NCBI RefSeq assembly: GCF_003063455.1
Contig: NZ_NESN01000001.1
Span: 620,001 to 684,000 of the forward strand
From: Limnohabitans parvus II-B4
GTDB lineage: Bacteria > Pseudomonadota > Gammaproteobacteria > Burkholderiales > Burkholderiaceae_C
Reading direction: 5' to 3'
Length of the DNA: 64,000 bases
Below the pieces are notes generated by a model. That model was given only the letters and a program-made list of their open reading frames with translations. It searched no databases and was not told the DNA's origin. Shown here one piece after another: positions 33,395-43,834 of this stretch. Made by a program: the position numbers and the translations under genes. Position 1 is the stretch's first letter. The number at the start of each line of letters is the position of its first letter.

Positions 33395-34177
33395 TCAGAG
33401 CTTCAAGATCGATGCCGGCAAGTCGAGCTTGCGGATGCGCGCGGCCACTTTGTCAGCCTCTTCCCGTGTTTCATAGGGGCCCACACGGATTCGGGTGGTG
33501 CTCTTGCCATCTTTTTCCACCACCTGGGTGTAGGTTTTCAGACCAGCTTGCTCCAGCTTCTGACGAACATCGCGCACTTTGGCCGCATCGCTGAACGCCC
33601 CCACCTGGATGACCGCGCGGCCGGCAGTGGCCTTGGCAGACTTGCCGTCCAGGAGCGCTTGGGCTTTGCCACCGTCGTCTTTGGGTTTGGCCGCCGCGGC
33701 AGGCTTTTCAGCCTTGGCGGGGGCGGCAGGCTCTTTTTTGGCCACAGTTTCTTTTTCTTTCACCTTGTCAGCAGGTAGCACCGCTTTGGGAGTGTCTGGC
33801 ACTGGCGCAGCCACTGCGGGTGCTGCAGGCAAAACCACCTCTTCACGTGCGTCCAGGCTGGCTTGGGGTGGCACGGCCTCGGATGCGGGGAGCAAGGGCT
33901 TGGCAGGCGCTTGGGCTGCAGGCACAGGCGTACCGCTGGTCAAAGGCGACGTGCTTTGCCGGTCAGGGATCACGATGGGCGTATCGACCGCAACAGGGCG
34001 GGGCTGGGTGTCAAACAGCAGCGGAAAACCCACCACCGCAATCAACACCAGCACAACGGAGCCCATCAAACGATGGCGCGCACGGCGGCGAACAACTTCG
34101 ATGTTTTCGTTGGGACCAGAACTCACCGCCTCGGCAGAAGCGGTTTGACCAGGAAATCGGAACTTGAAAAAGGCCAT
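33395..34177 (-). CDS. SPOR-domain protein (DedD/FtsN-like)
   Basis: 260 residues. A basic cytoplasmic start, a single membrane helix about 38-55 (GSVVLVLIAVVGFPLLFD), a long periplasmic Pro/Ala/Lys linker to about 180, then a SPOR domain RAVIQVGAFSDAAKVRD... to the end. SPOR domains bind denuded peptidoglycan strands at the septum, so a role in division is likely. The position folC-SPOR-cvpA corresponds to dedD in gammaproteobacteria. Confidence 0.9.
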   Translation of the reverse strand: MAFFKFRFPGQTASAEAVSSGPNENIEVVRRRARHRLMGSVVLVLIAVVGFPLLFDTQPRPVAVDTPIVIPDRQSTSPLTSGTPVPAAQAPAKPLLPASEAVPPQASLDAREEVVLPAAPAVAAPVPDTPKAVLPADKVKEKETVAKKEPAAPAKAEKPAAAAKPKDDGGKAQALLDGKSAKATAGRAVIQVGAFSDAAKVRDVRQKLEQAGLKTYTQVVEKDGKSTTRIRVGPYETREEADKVAARIRKLDLPASILKL

Positions 34178-34186
34178 GGCGGGTGC

Positions 34187-35476
34187 TCACGGGCTGAGGT
34201 GTTTGGCTTGCAGACGCGGGATGCCGTCTTTCAAAACACCGCCCACGGTATAGAAGGAGCCAAAGACGACGATTCTATCAGCCGGGTCAGCCGCATCGAT
34301 GGCCGCCTGCAGCGCCAGCATGGGGTCAACGTGAACACTGGATTGGGTATCGGTGCGGGTGTTTTGGGCTTGCCAGGCCTGCTGCAAATCGGCCGCTTTG
34401 GCCGCCCGGGGCAAGGGCAAATCGGTGAAATACCACTTGTCCACCATCGGATTGACGCGCTGCAGCATGGGCAAAAGGTCTTTGTCGGCCATGGCACCCA
34501 GCACCGCGTGGGTGGTCGGGTAAAAGCCCATCGCATCCAAATTAACCGCCAGAGCCGCCACCGAGTGCGGGTTGTGTGCCACATCCAGCACCAGCACAGG
34601 CTGGCCCGGCACGATCTGGAAACGCCCCGGCAGCTCCACCATGGCCAAGCCGTTGCGAACGGCCTGCGCGGTCACCGGGATGCGCTGACGCAAGGCATCC
34701 AGCGCCGCCAGCACGCCCGATGCATTGATCAACTGGTTTGCCCCGCGCAAAGCCGGATAAGCCATGCCGCTGTAACGGCGACCGCGCCCTGCCCAAGCCC
34801 ATTGCAATTTGTCGCCCGAAAAATTGAAATCCTTGCCAAATTGCCACAGCTCAGCCCCGATGGCGGCCGCATGGTCGATCACGCTTTGCGGCGGCACGGG
34901 GTCGCTCACAATCACCGGACGCCCGCTGCGCATGATGCCCGCCTTCTCAAAACCAATGCTTTCGCGGTCTTTGCCCAAAATGGCCGTGTGATCGATGTCG
35001 ATGCTGGTGATCACCGCGCAATCGGCGTCGATGATGTTGACGGCGTCCAGTCGTCCACCCAAACCCACCTCCAAAATGGCCACATCCAGGTTGGAACTGG
35101 CCATCAAATGCAAGATAGCCAGGGTGCTGAACTCGAAATAGGTGAGGCTCACATCGCCCCGCACCGCTTCCACAGCAGCAAAAGCCTCGGCAAATGCTTC
35201 AGCAGAGGCCGATTCGCCGTGCAAGCGGCAGCGCTCTTCAAAATGAACCAGGTGCGGCGAGGTGTAGACGCCTGTGCGGTAACCGGCCTGCAGCAACACA
35301 GCCTCCAGCATGGCGCAAGTCGAGCCCTTGCCATTGGTGCCCGCCACAGTGATCACCGGGCAGTCAAAGCGCAAAGCCATGCGGTCGGCCACGGTTTTCA
35401 CGCGGTCCAAGCCCATGTCAATGGCCACGGGGTGTAGCTGCTCGCACCAGTCGAGCCATTCCTGTAGAGTCTTCAT
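34187..35476 (-). CDS. folC: Folylpolyglutamate synthase/dihydrofolate synthase
   Basis: 429 residues, Mur-ligase-like ATPase adding glutamate to dihydropteroate and folates. P-loop GTNGKGST near 42-49, the omega/TYFEFSTLAI segment near 110, and ITSIDIDHTAILG near 150-162. ATG 35476 begins the conserved MKTLQEWLDW; the longer frame to 35536 is non-conserved. First gene of the minus-strand folC-SPOR-cvpA-purF-metZ-gltX run; accD, often upstream, is absent here. Confidence 0.95.
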   Translation of the reverse strand: MKTLQEWLDWCEQLHPVAIDMGLDRVKTVADRMALRFDCPVITVAGTNGKGSTCAMLEAVLLQAGYRTGVYTSPHLVHFEERCRLHGESASAEAFAEAFAAVEAVRGDVSLTYFEFSTLAILHLMASSNLDVAILEVGLGGRLDAVNIIDADCAVITSIDIDHTAILGKDRESIGFEKAGIMRSGRPVIVSDPVPPQSVIDHAAAIGAELWQFGKDFNFSGDKLQWAWAGRGRRYSGMAYPALRGANQLINASGVLAALDALRQRIPVTAQAVRNGLAMVELPGRFQIVPGQPVLVLDVAHNPHSVAALAVNLDAMGFYPTTHAVLGAMADKDLLPMLQRVNPMVDKWYFTDLPLPRAAKAADLQQAWQAQNTRTDTQSSVHVDPMLALQAAIDAADPADRIVVFGSFYTVGGVLKDGIPRLQAKHLSP

Positions 35477-35525
35477 AGGCGGCGATTGTCGCCCAGTCTT
35501 GCCCCATTCACCTTCAGCAAACCCC

Positions 35526-35870
35526 ATGCACCCCATTGTTTACGGCATTCCCAATTGCGACACCGTCAAAAAAGCCCGCACCTGGCTGGCTGACCACGAA
35601 CTGGCAGCCACTTTTCATGACTTCAAAAAGCAAGGTGTGCCATCTGCCGAACTGGACGCCTGGCTGGCTGCGGTGGGCTGGGAAACCCTGCTCAACCGCA
35701 AAGGCACCACCTGGCGCAAGCTCGACGCCGCCTTGCAAGCCAGCGTGACCGACAGCGCCAGCGCCAAAAAAGTCATGCTCGAACATGCCAGCACCATCAA
35801 ACGGCCTGTGATTGTCTGGCCCTCGGGCCAAATCACCGTGGGTTTCGCGCCAGACCAATGGCCCGCTTGA
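35526..35870 (+). CDS. ArsC/Spx-family thioredoxin-fold reductase (YffB-like)
   Basis: 114 residues. The fold starts IVYGIPNCDTVKKARTWL, with a single Cys in the C-x4-K context of YffB-type ArsC-like proteins, and contains LLNRKGTTWRKL and KRPVIVWPSGQITVGF, both family hallmarks. True arsenate reduction is doubtful for this subgroup; glutathione-linked thiol reduction is the usual suggestion. Divergent from folC with 49 bp between starts. Confidence 0.87.
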   Translation: MHPIVYGIPNCDTVKKARTWLADHELAATFHDFKKQGVPSAELDAWLAAVGWETLLNRKGTTWRKLDAALQASVTDSASAKKVMLEHASTIKRPVIVWPSGQITVGFAPDQWPA

Positions 35871-35962
35871 GCGGTGCGTCACAAAACTTTACCCAAGCAC
35901 CACCGTTCAGACCGCCCACCCGGCATAAACTCATGAACAAGGTGAACGTAAGGAATGAACCC

Positions 35963-36604
35963 ATGAAAAAACTGACCATGACCAGCCTCTTGTGCATTGC
36001 AGCAGCGGGTGCGCAAGCCCAAGAAGTGGGGCAAGTGATTTCGCGCACCGCCGTTTATCAGCAAGTGGCCGTGCCTCGCCAGACCTGCACACAAAACGCC
36101 CCCCAGCCTCCAACACAAACATCGGGCGGCGGTGCCATCGTTGGCGCGATCACCGGAGGCTTGATCGGCAGCCAATTGGGTGGCCGAGACAGCAAAGGCC
36201 TGACCGCCATGGCCGGGGTGATCGGTGGTGCCGTTTTGGGCAACAAGATCGAGAGCCAAAACAACCCGCCCCCACCCCAAACCACCTGCACCACGCAAAC
36301 GGTCTACGAAAACCGCCTGATTGGCTACAACGTGGTCTATGAATACGCAGGCAAGCAATACAACGTGCAATTGCCCCAAGACCCAGGCCCCACCATCCCG
36401 CTGCAAGTGACGCCCATGAGTGCACCGCGCTCAGAAGTGCCCACAGGCGCCATCGTGAGTGCCATGGCCCCCGCCACCGTCGTCACCGAATCCCGCGTGG
36501 TCTATGTGCCCGCACCGGTTTACCGCAGCTACCCACCGGTCTACACCAGCGTCAATCTGGGCTGGGGCTGGGACGGCGGTCATCGACACGGCCACTGGCG
36601 CTGA
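35963..36604 (+). CDS. Glycine-zipper 2TM-domain surface protein
   Basis: 213 residues. A signal peptide (MKKLTMTSLLCIAAAGAQA) precedes a low-complexity Pro/Gln/Thr region and a glycine zipper GGGAIVGAITGGLIGSQLGG near 52-71, continuing GVIGGAVLGNKI. The C-terminus is Tyr/Pro/Gly rich and ends in a Gly-His-Arg-His tail. This pattern matches RcsF/SlyB-related outer-membrane envelope-stress lipoproteins, but no lipobox Cys is present. ATG 35963 follows AAGGA. Confidence 0.8.
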   Translation: MKKLTMTSLLCIAAAGAQAQEVGQVISRTAVYQQVAVPRQTCTQNAPQPPTQTSGGGAIVGAITGGLIGSQLGGRDSKGLTAMAGVIGGAVLGNKIESQNNPPPPQTTCTTQTVYENRLIGYNVVYEYAGKQYNVQLPQDPGPTIPLQVTPMSAPRSEVPTGAIVSAMAPATVVTESRVVYVPAPVYRSYPPVYTSVNLGWGWDGGHRHGHWR

Positions 36605-36674
36605 AAGCACCGCGTCGCCGATCTCAGGGCCGACGGGCCGTCTGGCCTAAAATGCGGGCTTGATTTGACACAAA

Positions 36675-36696
36675 GGGCGTCTCAAGACGCCCTTTT
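36675..36696 (+). terminator. Rho-independent terminator
   Basis: GGGCGTCT 36675-36682 pairs with AGACGCCC 36685-36692, followed by TTTT and preceded by AAA. It separates the glycine-zipper gene from ppnP. Confidence 0.8.
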
Positions 36697-36736
36697 CCAT
36701 AGCCGCGGGCCCTGCCCGTCCCAGGAAACACCACCC

Positions 36737-38408
<1,672 letters not shown>

Positions 38409-38426
38409 TGCTTTGATGCTTCAATG

Positions 38427-38451
38427 AAAAACGGCCTTTGGGCCGTTTTTT
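38427..38451 (+). terminator. Rho-independent terminator of argG
   Basis: AAAACGGCC and GGCCGTTTTTT pair around TTTG. Confidence 0.9.
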
Positions 38452-38483
38452 GTTGTCTTGTCTTGCTGTGTTGGTGTTTTACG

Positions 38484-38671
38484 CCTTGGCACGGTTGCCT
38501 GCCGGCTCACCTCATACTCGCTTCGCTCGCCAAATCGGCGAGTCCGGCAGGCACCCGTGCCAAGGCTGCGTCCGTTGAAACACAAACAGTTCTTGAGGTC
38601 TTTGGCAACGCAGCGCCGGGTTGGGGCCTGAGCGGATCGGCCGATTTGGCGAGCGAAGCGAGTTATGAGGT
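38484..38671. repeat. Complex inverted repeats (REP/MITE-like)
   Basis: The first hairpin spans 38484-38565: CCTTGGCACGG 38484-38494 pairs with CCGTGCCAAGG 38555-38565, and GCCTGCCGG 38497-38505 with CCGGCAGGC 38544-38552. Its loop (38509-38541) starts ACCTCATACTCGCTTCGCTC and is repeated in inverted orientation at 38637-38671 with only small gaps. The region 38452-38715 has no gene I can support. It lies between convergent argG and murB. Confidence 0.85.
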
Positions 38672-38715
38672 CGACCGCTCAGGTCCAAACCCGGCGCGAC
38701 AAACGCCACCAAGGC

Positions 38716-39768
38716 TTAAATGACGACCGGCTCCGGCTCCAGCCGAATCCCAAACCGCTCGTACACACTGGTCTGAATGGCCTTGGCCAAGGTCATCACC
38801 TCGCCACCCGTGCAGGGGTTCTCGCGCCCGCCCCGGTTCACCAGCACCAGCGCCTGCTTTTCATAGACCCCAGCATGGCCCACAGACTTGCCTTTCCAGC
38901 CGCAGGCGTCGATCAGCCAGCCCGCAGCCAGCTTGATGCTGCCGTCGGGCATGGGGTAGTGCACCACTTTCGGGTCACGGGCGATGATGTCGGCGCACTG
39001 CTCGGGGGTGACGGTGGGGTTTTTGAAGAAGCTGCCCGCGTTGCCGATGACCTGCGGGTCGGGCAATTTGGCGCGGCGAATCGCCACCACCCAATCAAAA
39101 ATTTGCCGCGCATCGGGGCTGTAGATGCCCGTTTCGGCCATCTTGCGCTCCAAATCCAGGTAGCCCAGCTCGGGCTTCCAGCGCTTGGGCAGCGCAAAGC
39201 GCACGCAGAGAATGACGGCACGGCCCGCCAAGCCCAGGCCCTCTGGGCCACCCGATGCGTGTTTGAACACCGAGTCCCGGTAGCTGAAGCCGCATTGCGC
39301 GGCGTTCAGGCTGAACAACTCACCCGTCAGCATGTCCATCGCATCGAGCGAGTCAAAGCGGTCTTGCAGCTCCACCCCATAGGCCCCAATGTTTTGCACG
39401 GGCGATGCCCCCACGGTGCCGGGGATCAGAGCCATGTTTTCCAAGCCCGGGTAGCCGTTGTCGAGCGTCCAGGCCACCAGGTCGTGCCAGTTCTCACCGG
39501 CACCGGCCTCGATCACCCAATGCTTGTTGGTCTCGCTCGCCAGGCGCAAGCCGGGCACCTCGACCTTGAGGACCAGCGCTTTGACATCGCCCGTCAAAAC
39601 AATGTTGCTGCCGCCGCCCAGCACCTGCCGGGGCAAGGTGGCCAGTTGGGGGTCGGCCAGCACGGCCAACAGGTCAGCTTCGGAGCGCACCCGCACCAAA
39701 ACTTGAGCCTTGGCGGCGATACCGAACGTGTTGTACGGCTGCAGGGGGACATTTTTCTCCAGGTTCAT
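38716..39768 (-). CDS. murB: UDP-N-acetylenolpyruvoylglucosamine reductase
   Basis: 350 residues, FAD enzyme that reduces UDP-GlcNAc-enolpyruvate to UDP-MurNAc in peptidoglycan synthesis. [12 protein letters not shown] near 10-21, GGGSNIVL for [13 protein letters not shown] near 120, the catalytic-Ser segment [10 protein letters not shown] near 232-241, and a C-terminal Glu in [23 protein letters not shown]. It is divergent from yajQ with 40 bp between starts. Confidence 0.96.
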   Translation of the reverse strand: MNLEKNVPLQPYNTFGIAAKAQVLVRVRSEADLLAVLADPQLATLPRQVLGGGSNIVLTGDVKALVLKVEVPGLRLASETNKHWVIEAGAGENWHDLVAWTLDNGYPGLENMALIPGTVGASPVQNIGAYGVELQDRFDSLDAMDMLTGELFSLNAAQCGFSYRDSVFKHASGGPEGLGLAGRAVILCVRFALPKRWKPELGYLDLERKMAETGIYSPDARQIFDWVVAIRRAKLPDPQVIGNAGSFFKNPTVTPEQCADIIARDPKVVHYPMPDGSIKLAAGWLIDACGWKGKSVGHAGVYEKQALVLVNRGGRENPCTGGEVMTLAKAIQTSVYERFGIRLEPEPVVI

Positions 39769-39808
39769 GGGAGAATTGTCGCATTCTCAACCTCGGATTT
39801 TTTCTGCC

Positions 39809-40294
39809 ATGCCCTCGTTTGATACCGTTTGCGAACCCAACATGGTCGAAGTGCGCAATGCCGTTGACACTTCCGCCAAAGAAATCGGCACCCGATTTGA
39901 CTTCAAAGGCACGTCTGCCAACATCGAACTCAAGGACAAAGAGATCACGATGTTCGGCGATGCCGAGTTTCAGCTCACGCAGGTCGAAGACATCCTTCGC
40001 AACAAACTGACCAAGCGCAACGTGGACGTGCGCTTTCTGGACATTGGCAAAGTCGAGAAAATCGGCGGCGACAAGGTCAAGCAGGTGATCAAGGTGAAAA
40101 ACGGCATCGAGACCGAAGATGCCAAGAAGATCACCAAGCTGATCAAGGAAAGCAAAATCAAAGTCCAGGCGTCCATTCAGGGCGATGCGGTGCGCGTGAC
40201 CGGCGCCAAGCGCGACGACCTGCAAGCCGCCATGGCCCTGCTGCGCAAGGACATGACCGAGCTGCCACTGTCGTTCGACAACTTTCGGGACTGA
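39809..40294 (+). CDS. yajQ: YajQ family nucleotide-binding protein
   Basis: 161 residues, two ferredoxin-like RNP-type domains. The start [20 protein letters not shown] and the motif [14 protein letters not shown] are diagnostic. YajQ proteins bind tRNA/nucleotides, and some bind cyclic-di-GMP to control virulence or biofilm genes. ATG 39809 is preferred to the longer frame at 39710, which would overlap the murB start. Confidence 0.95.
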   Translation: MPSFDTVCEPNMVEVRNAVDTSAKEIGTRFDFKGTSANIELKDKEITMFGDAEFQLTQVEDILRNKLTKRNVDVRFLDIGKVEKIGGDKVKQVIKVKNGIETEDAKKITKLIKESKIKVQASIQGDAVRVTGAKRDDLQAAMALLRKDMTELPLSFDNFRD

Positions 40295-40353
40295 TCCAAC
40301 TGGGCCAAGCCATCGCTGGCTACCCGACTTGATTGAAGATCTTCGGCTTTGAC

Positions 40354-40386
40354 CGTCATGGATACCCGGTCAAGCCAGGCATGACG
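40354..40386. repeat. Stem-loop repeat between convergent genes
   Basis: CGTCATG 40354-40360 and CATGACG 40380-40386 enclose an inner ACCCGGT/CCAGG partial stem. It resembles the common dispersed CGTCATG-CCCGG repeat of proteobacteria and may act as a transcription boundary for yajQ and the dioxygenase gene. Confidence 0.6.
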
Positions 40387-40404
40387 AGCCCGAAAGCCCA
40401 CAAC

Positions 40405-41148
40405 TCAAGCAGGCTCGTCCAGGAAGCCGCCCGAGCGCAAAGTGACCACCAGGGTGTCGCGCCAACCGCCTTCTTGCTCTGGCTGGATCGGGGTGGTTTC
40501 GTGAATCACGCGGCTGTCGTCCAGCAACAGCAATGACCACGGCTCGGTCAAAGTAAAGCGCTGGCCCCGGGGGCTGTCCATGTCAAACACCCGGGTTTCG
40601 CCACCTTTGATGCCGTGGCGCCTCACCAAAAACACCGCCACCCAGTTCACGCCATCGCGGTGCGCGCCTTCGGGTGTAGGGCGGCCAATGCCGTCGGTGG
40701 TGTCGATGCGAAACTGGTGGGCTTCGGTGAACCAGGTCTGATCGCCCTGCGCGGCAGAGGCCACACGGGCCAGCCAACACAACACTTTTTGCCACGCCAC
40801 TTGCTGCACCACTTCAGTGGCCATGGGGTCAAACCAGCGCTGCATGCCGCCATGCAAGGCGTTGTAGGACACGGGCTGCCAATGCGCGCGGTGTGGGGTG
40901 GCCATTGTTTGGTTGCCCGTCACCTCGAAACTGGCATGACGGCGGCGGCGGTAGCGCCCACCGTCCTTGAGGTACTGGTCGGGCGGCAAATCGTTCCAGC
41001 TGGATTCGAGCGCTTGCAAGGCCTCGATCGGGACGCCTGCCAAAGCGCAAACGCTGGCGGCACCGAGCACCGCGAAGCCTTGTTCCACCAAGGTGGCATT
41101 GAGCTGACCAGGCTCGGTCAAAGGGGGCTGCAGCGTTTGTTGGGGCAT
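40405..41148 (-). CDS. 2-oxoglutarate/Fe(II) dioxygenase-family protein
   Basis: 247 residues, the PF10014-type family that includes L-isoleucine dioxygenases. The iron triad is visible as the H-x-D of EGAHRDGVNWVAV near 165 and a distal His in SRVIHETTPIQP near 217, with a downstream Arg (GWRDTLVVTLR) for 2-oxoglutarate. Substrate is unknown; hydroxylation of a free amino acid is a family-level guess. It converges on yajQ. Confidence 0.85.
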   Translation of the reverse strand: MPQQTLQPPLTEPGQLNATLVEQGFAVLGAASVCALAGVPIEALQALESSWNDLPPDQYLKDGGRYRRRRHASFEVTGNQTMATPHRAHWQPVSYNALHGGMQRWFDPMATEVVQQVAWQKVLCWLARVASAAQGDQTWFTEAHQFRIDTTDGIGRPTPEGAHRDGVNWVAVFLVRRHGIKGGETRVFDMDSPRGQRFTLTEPWSLLLLDDSRVIHETTPIQPEQEGGWRDTLVVTLRSGGFLDEPA

Positions 41149-41302
41149 GAAAACGTCCAGTAGGAATCAAGCAAAGAGCGCAAGCATAACGCCGAGCTGT
41201 GCTGCTAGACCGAGGTGGCCATTTTTCAAAGCGCAAGCTGATGTGGATCAAGGCCCTGCGCAGGGCATGAGCTTAATCTGCATCCATCGCACAGGAGAGA
41301 AA

Positions 41303-41743
41303 ATGAGCAGATTGCAATGGAGCGATGCGCTGTCACTGGACATGCCCGCGATGGACGCTGGCCTGAAAACTTTCGTGACCTTGCTGGACTTGGCGCATGA
41401 AGCGCCCGACACGTCTTTGGTCTCTCGCTGGCGTGACTTGGTTCTGCACACCGCACATGTATTTGAGCGGGAAGACCGTTGGATGCGCACCAGTTTGTTC
41501 CCTTCAGCCCACATCCACATCACGCAGCACAAGGTGGTACTCGATGTCATGCAAGAAGGCTTGAAGGCCGGGGAGTCGGGCGACTTGGCCTTGATCCGAA
41601 AAATGGCCGACGAACTGGGCCAGTGGTTCGCCAACCACTCACAATCAATGGACGCCGCTTTGGCCCTGCACTTGCGTAAAACCGGTTACGACCCTGCAAC
41701 CGGTGTACTCAGCATGCCCGACGACATCGCTCTTGCGGCGTAA
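41303..41743 (+). CDS. Hemerythrin-like metal-binding protein, one ligand missing
   Basis: 146 residues, a four-helix bundle of bacteriohemerythrin type, normally a di-iron O2 carrier or sensor. HVFEREDRWM (HxxxE) near 53-62, HITQHKVVLD near 75-84 (HxxxH) and HSQSMDAAL near 115-123 supply ligands. The first helix reads MPAMDAGLKTFVTLL where canonical members have D-x-x-H, so the first His ligand is replaced by Leu. ATG 41303 follows AGGAGA. It may bind one iron or none. Confidence 0.8.
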   Translation: MSRLQWSDALSLDMPAMDAGLKTFVTLLDLAHEAPDTSLVSRWRDLVLHTAHVFEREDRWMRTSLFPSAHIHITQHKVVLDVMQEGLKAGESGDLALIRKMADELGQWFANHSQSMDAALALHLRKTGYDPATGVLSMPDDIALAA

Positions 41744-41769
41744 CGTCAGGCATCTGATCAAACAAGACT

Positions 41770-42789
41770 TCAAGCGTAACGCTGGCTGGCCAGTTTGGCG
41801 CCTTCAGCCAGCGCCTTGAGCTTGGCCTCGGCCACCGCACGGCTCATGGGAGCCAAGCCGCAGTTGGTGCAGGCGATCAGCCGGTTTTTAGGCACGAACT
41901 GCAAGGCACGGCCAATGGTGTCGGCAATTTCCTCCGGCGTCTCGATGTCCGGATTGGCCACATCGATCACCCCCACCATCACGTCTTTGCCTTCCAGCAG
42001 CTTCATCATCTCCATGGGCACATGCGAGTGCATGCACTCCAGGCTGACTTGCTGAATGCTGCTCTTGGCCAGGGCCGGAAACACTTTTTCGTACTGACGC
42101 CACTCCTCGCCCAGCGTTTCTTTCCATTTGTTGTTGGCTTCGATGCCGTAGCCGTAGCAAATGTGGACGGCGGTGGTGCAGGTCAGACCGCGTGCGGCCA
42201 CCTCCAGCGCTTTGACGCCCCAATCGGCGGCTTCGTCCATGTAGACGTTGAAGGCCGGTTCGTCGAACTGGATGATGTCCACGCCATCGGCTTGCAGCGC
42301 CAGCGCTTCTTGGTTCAACAACTCGGCAAAGGCCATGGCCATCTTGACCTTGTCACCATAAAAACGGTCGGCCACGGTGTCGACAATCGTCATCGGGCCG
42401 GGCAAGGTGAATTTGAGTTTTTTCTTGGTGTGGGCGCGTGCCAACTGGGCCTCGAAAGCGTGCACACGGCCTTTCAGGCGCAGTGACGCGATGACTTGAG
42501 GCACCTGCGCGTCGTAGCGGTTGTTGCGAATGCCCATGGTGACCTTGTTCACAAAGTCGATGCCCTCGACCTGCTCGACAAAGCCATGCACAAAGTGCTG
42601 ACGCGCCTGTTCGCCGTCGCCGATCACGTCCAGACCCGCGTCCTCTTGCGCTTTGATCCACAGCAGCGTGGCGTCGGCCTTGGCTTGTTGCAGCTCGGGG
42701 CCTTGGGTGGTCCACTGGGGCCAGAGTTTCTCGGTCTCGGCCAGCCAGGCGGGTTTGGGCAAGCTGCCAGCGATCGCGGTGGTGAACAT
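41770..42789 (-). CDS. Core-MetE type cobalamin-independent methionine synthase
   Basis: 339 residues, equivalent only to the catalytic C-terminal half of MetE. Zinc ligands are suggested by AVHICYG (His and Cys) and ACTNCGLAPM (Cys near the C-terminus), with DIIQFDEPAFN as the substrate Glu-Pro loop. Core-MetE enzymes use methyl donors other than triglutamyl-folate, sometimes with a flavin- or oxygen-dependent partner (MesX). No MesX gene is visible, but an LLM flavin oxidoreductase lies directly upstream in the same operon. Exact donor is unknown. Confidence 0.85.
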   Translation of the reverse strand: MFTTAIAGSLPKPAWLAETEKLWPQWTTQGPELQQAKADATLLWIKAQEDAGLDVIGDGEQARQHFVHGFVEQVEGIDFVNKVTMGIRNNRYDAQVPQVIASLRLKGRVHAFEAQLARAHTKKKLKFTLPGPMTIVDTVADRFYGDKVKMAMAFAELLNQEALALQADGVDIIQFDEPAFNVYMDEAADWGVKALEVAARGLTCTTAVHICYGYGIEANNKWKETLGEEWRQYEKVFPALAKSSIQQVSLECMHSHVPMEMMKLLEGKDVMVGVIDVANPDIETPEEIADTIGRALQFVPKNRLIACTNCGLAPMSRAVAEAKLKALAEGAKLASQRYA

Positions 42790-42814
42790 GTCAAAAATCC
42801 TTGGGGTTTAAAAA

Positions 42815-43834
42815 TCAAAGCGGAGAGTTTGCCGTCAATGTGAATTCCTGGGCGAGCAACTCGTAAGAACGCATTTGAGCCGCAGGGTCATGCGTCCAGG
42901 TGATGACCACCAGTTCATCGACCTCCAGCCGTGCGGCCAGCTGGCGCAGCTTGGCGGCTACGGTGGCGGCCGAGCCGATCAGGGCCGATTCGCGCAGACG
43001 CTGCAGGGCGAACTGCTCGGCCGGGCTGTAGTCACGCGCAGCTTCTTCGGGCGGCAAGAGTGGCCCAATGCGGCCCAGGTTGCGGTCCATCTTCCAGCGG
43101 GCGCGGCTTTCGAACAGGCGCAGCGCCTCTTCGTCGGTGTCTGCGGCAAGAGCCCACACGCACAGCGCCGCAGATGGTTTTGGCAAGCCAGCGCTGGGGC
43201 GAAAGGTTTCGCGGTAAATCTGCAGCGCTTCGTCGGCGCCCTGCCCGTCGGTGATGAAGTAGGCAAACGCGTAAGGCAAGCCCAGGTGCGCGGCCAACTG
43301 GGCCCCGTAGTCTGAGCTGCCCAACATCCACACCGTGGGTGCAGTGCCCGACTGCGGGTAAGCGTAGACGTTGTGCCCGGGGTGTCCCGGCGGCAGGTTC
43401 TGCCCACTCACCCAGGCTTGCAACTCCATGACCTGCTGAGGAAAACGCTCGGAGGCGTTGCGGTCCGGGTTGAGCAGTTGCGCGGTGCGCCCATCGCTGC
43501 CGGGTGCGCGGCCCACACCCAAATCGATGCGGCCCGGAGCCAACGCATCAAGCACGCGGAACTGCTCAGCCACTTTGAGCGCCGCATAGTGCGGCAGCAT
43601 CACGCCCGCACTGCCGATGCGGATGCGTTGCGTGCGGGCTGCAATGGCGGCCATCAAGACCTCAGGCGCACTGCCCACGATGCTGGGGTGACTGTGGTGC
43701 TCGCTCACCCAAAAGCGGTGGTAGCCCCAGGCCTCAGCCTGTTGGGCCAATGCCAGCGTCTGGCGGATCGTCTCGTCTTGCCCGCGCCCAGAGGCGGCAG
43801 CGGACTGGTCGAGGATGGACAGTTTCAGACTCAT
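42815..43834 (-). CDS. LLM-class flavin-dependent oxidoreductase
   Basis: 339 residues, bacterial-luciferase-like TIM barrel using FMNH2 or F420. Starts SLKLSILDQSAAASGRGQ, with GYHRFWVSEHHS near 38-49 and RIRIGSAGVMLPHY near 72-85, matching the group-1 MsnO8-like family. The ATG 43834 overlaps the stop of the upstream acyl-CoA synthetase gene as ATGA. It sits between acyl-CoA synthetase and core-MetE genes, so it may act in a linked pathway, but the substrate is unknown. Confidence 0.87.
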   Translation of the reverse strand: MSLKLSILDQSAAASGRGQDETIRQTLALAQQAEAWGYHRFWVSEHHSHPSIVGSAPEVLMAAIAARTQRIRIGSAGVMLPHYAALKVAEQFRVLDALAPGRIDLGVGRAPGSDGRTAQLLNPDRNASERFPQQVMELQAWVSGQNLPPGHPGHNVYAYPQSGTAPTVWMLGSSDYGAQLAAHLGLPYAFAYFITDGQGADEALQIYRETFRPSAGLPKPSAALCVWALAADTDEEALRLFESRARWKMDRNLGRIGPLLPPEEAARDYSPAEQFALQRLRESALIGSAATVAAKLRQLAARLEVDELVVITWTHDPAAQMRSYELLAQEFTLTANSPL

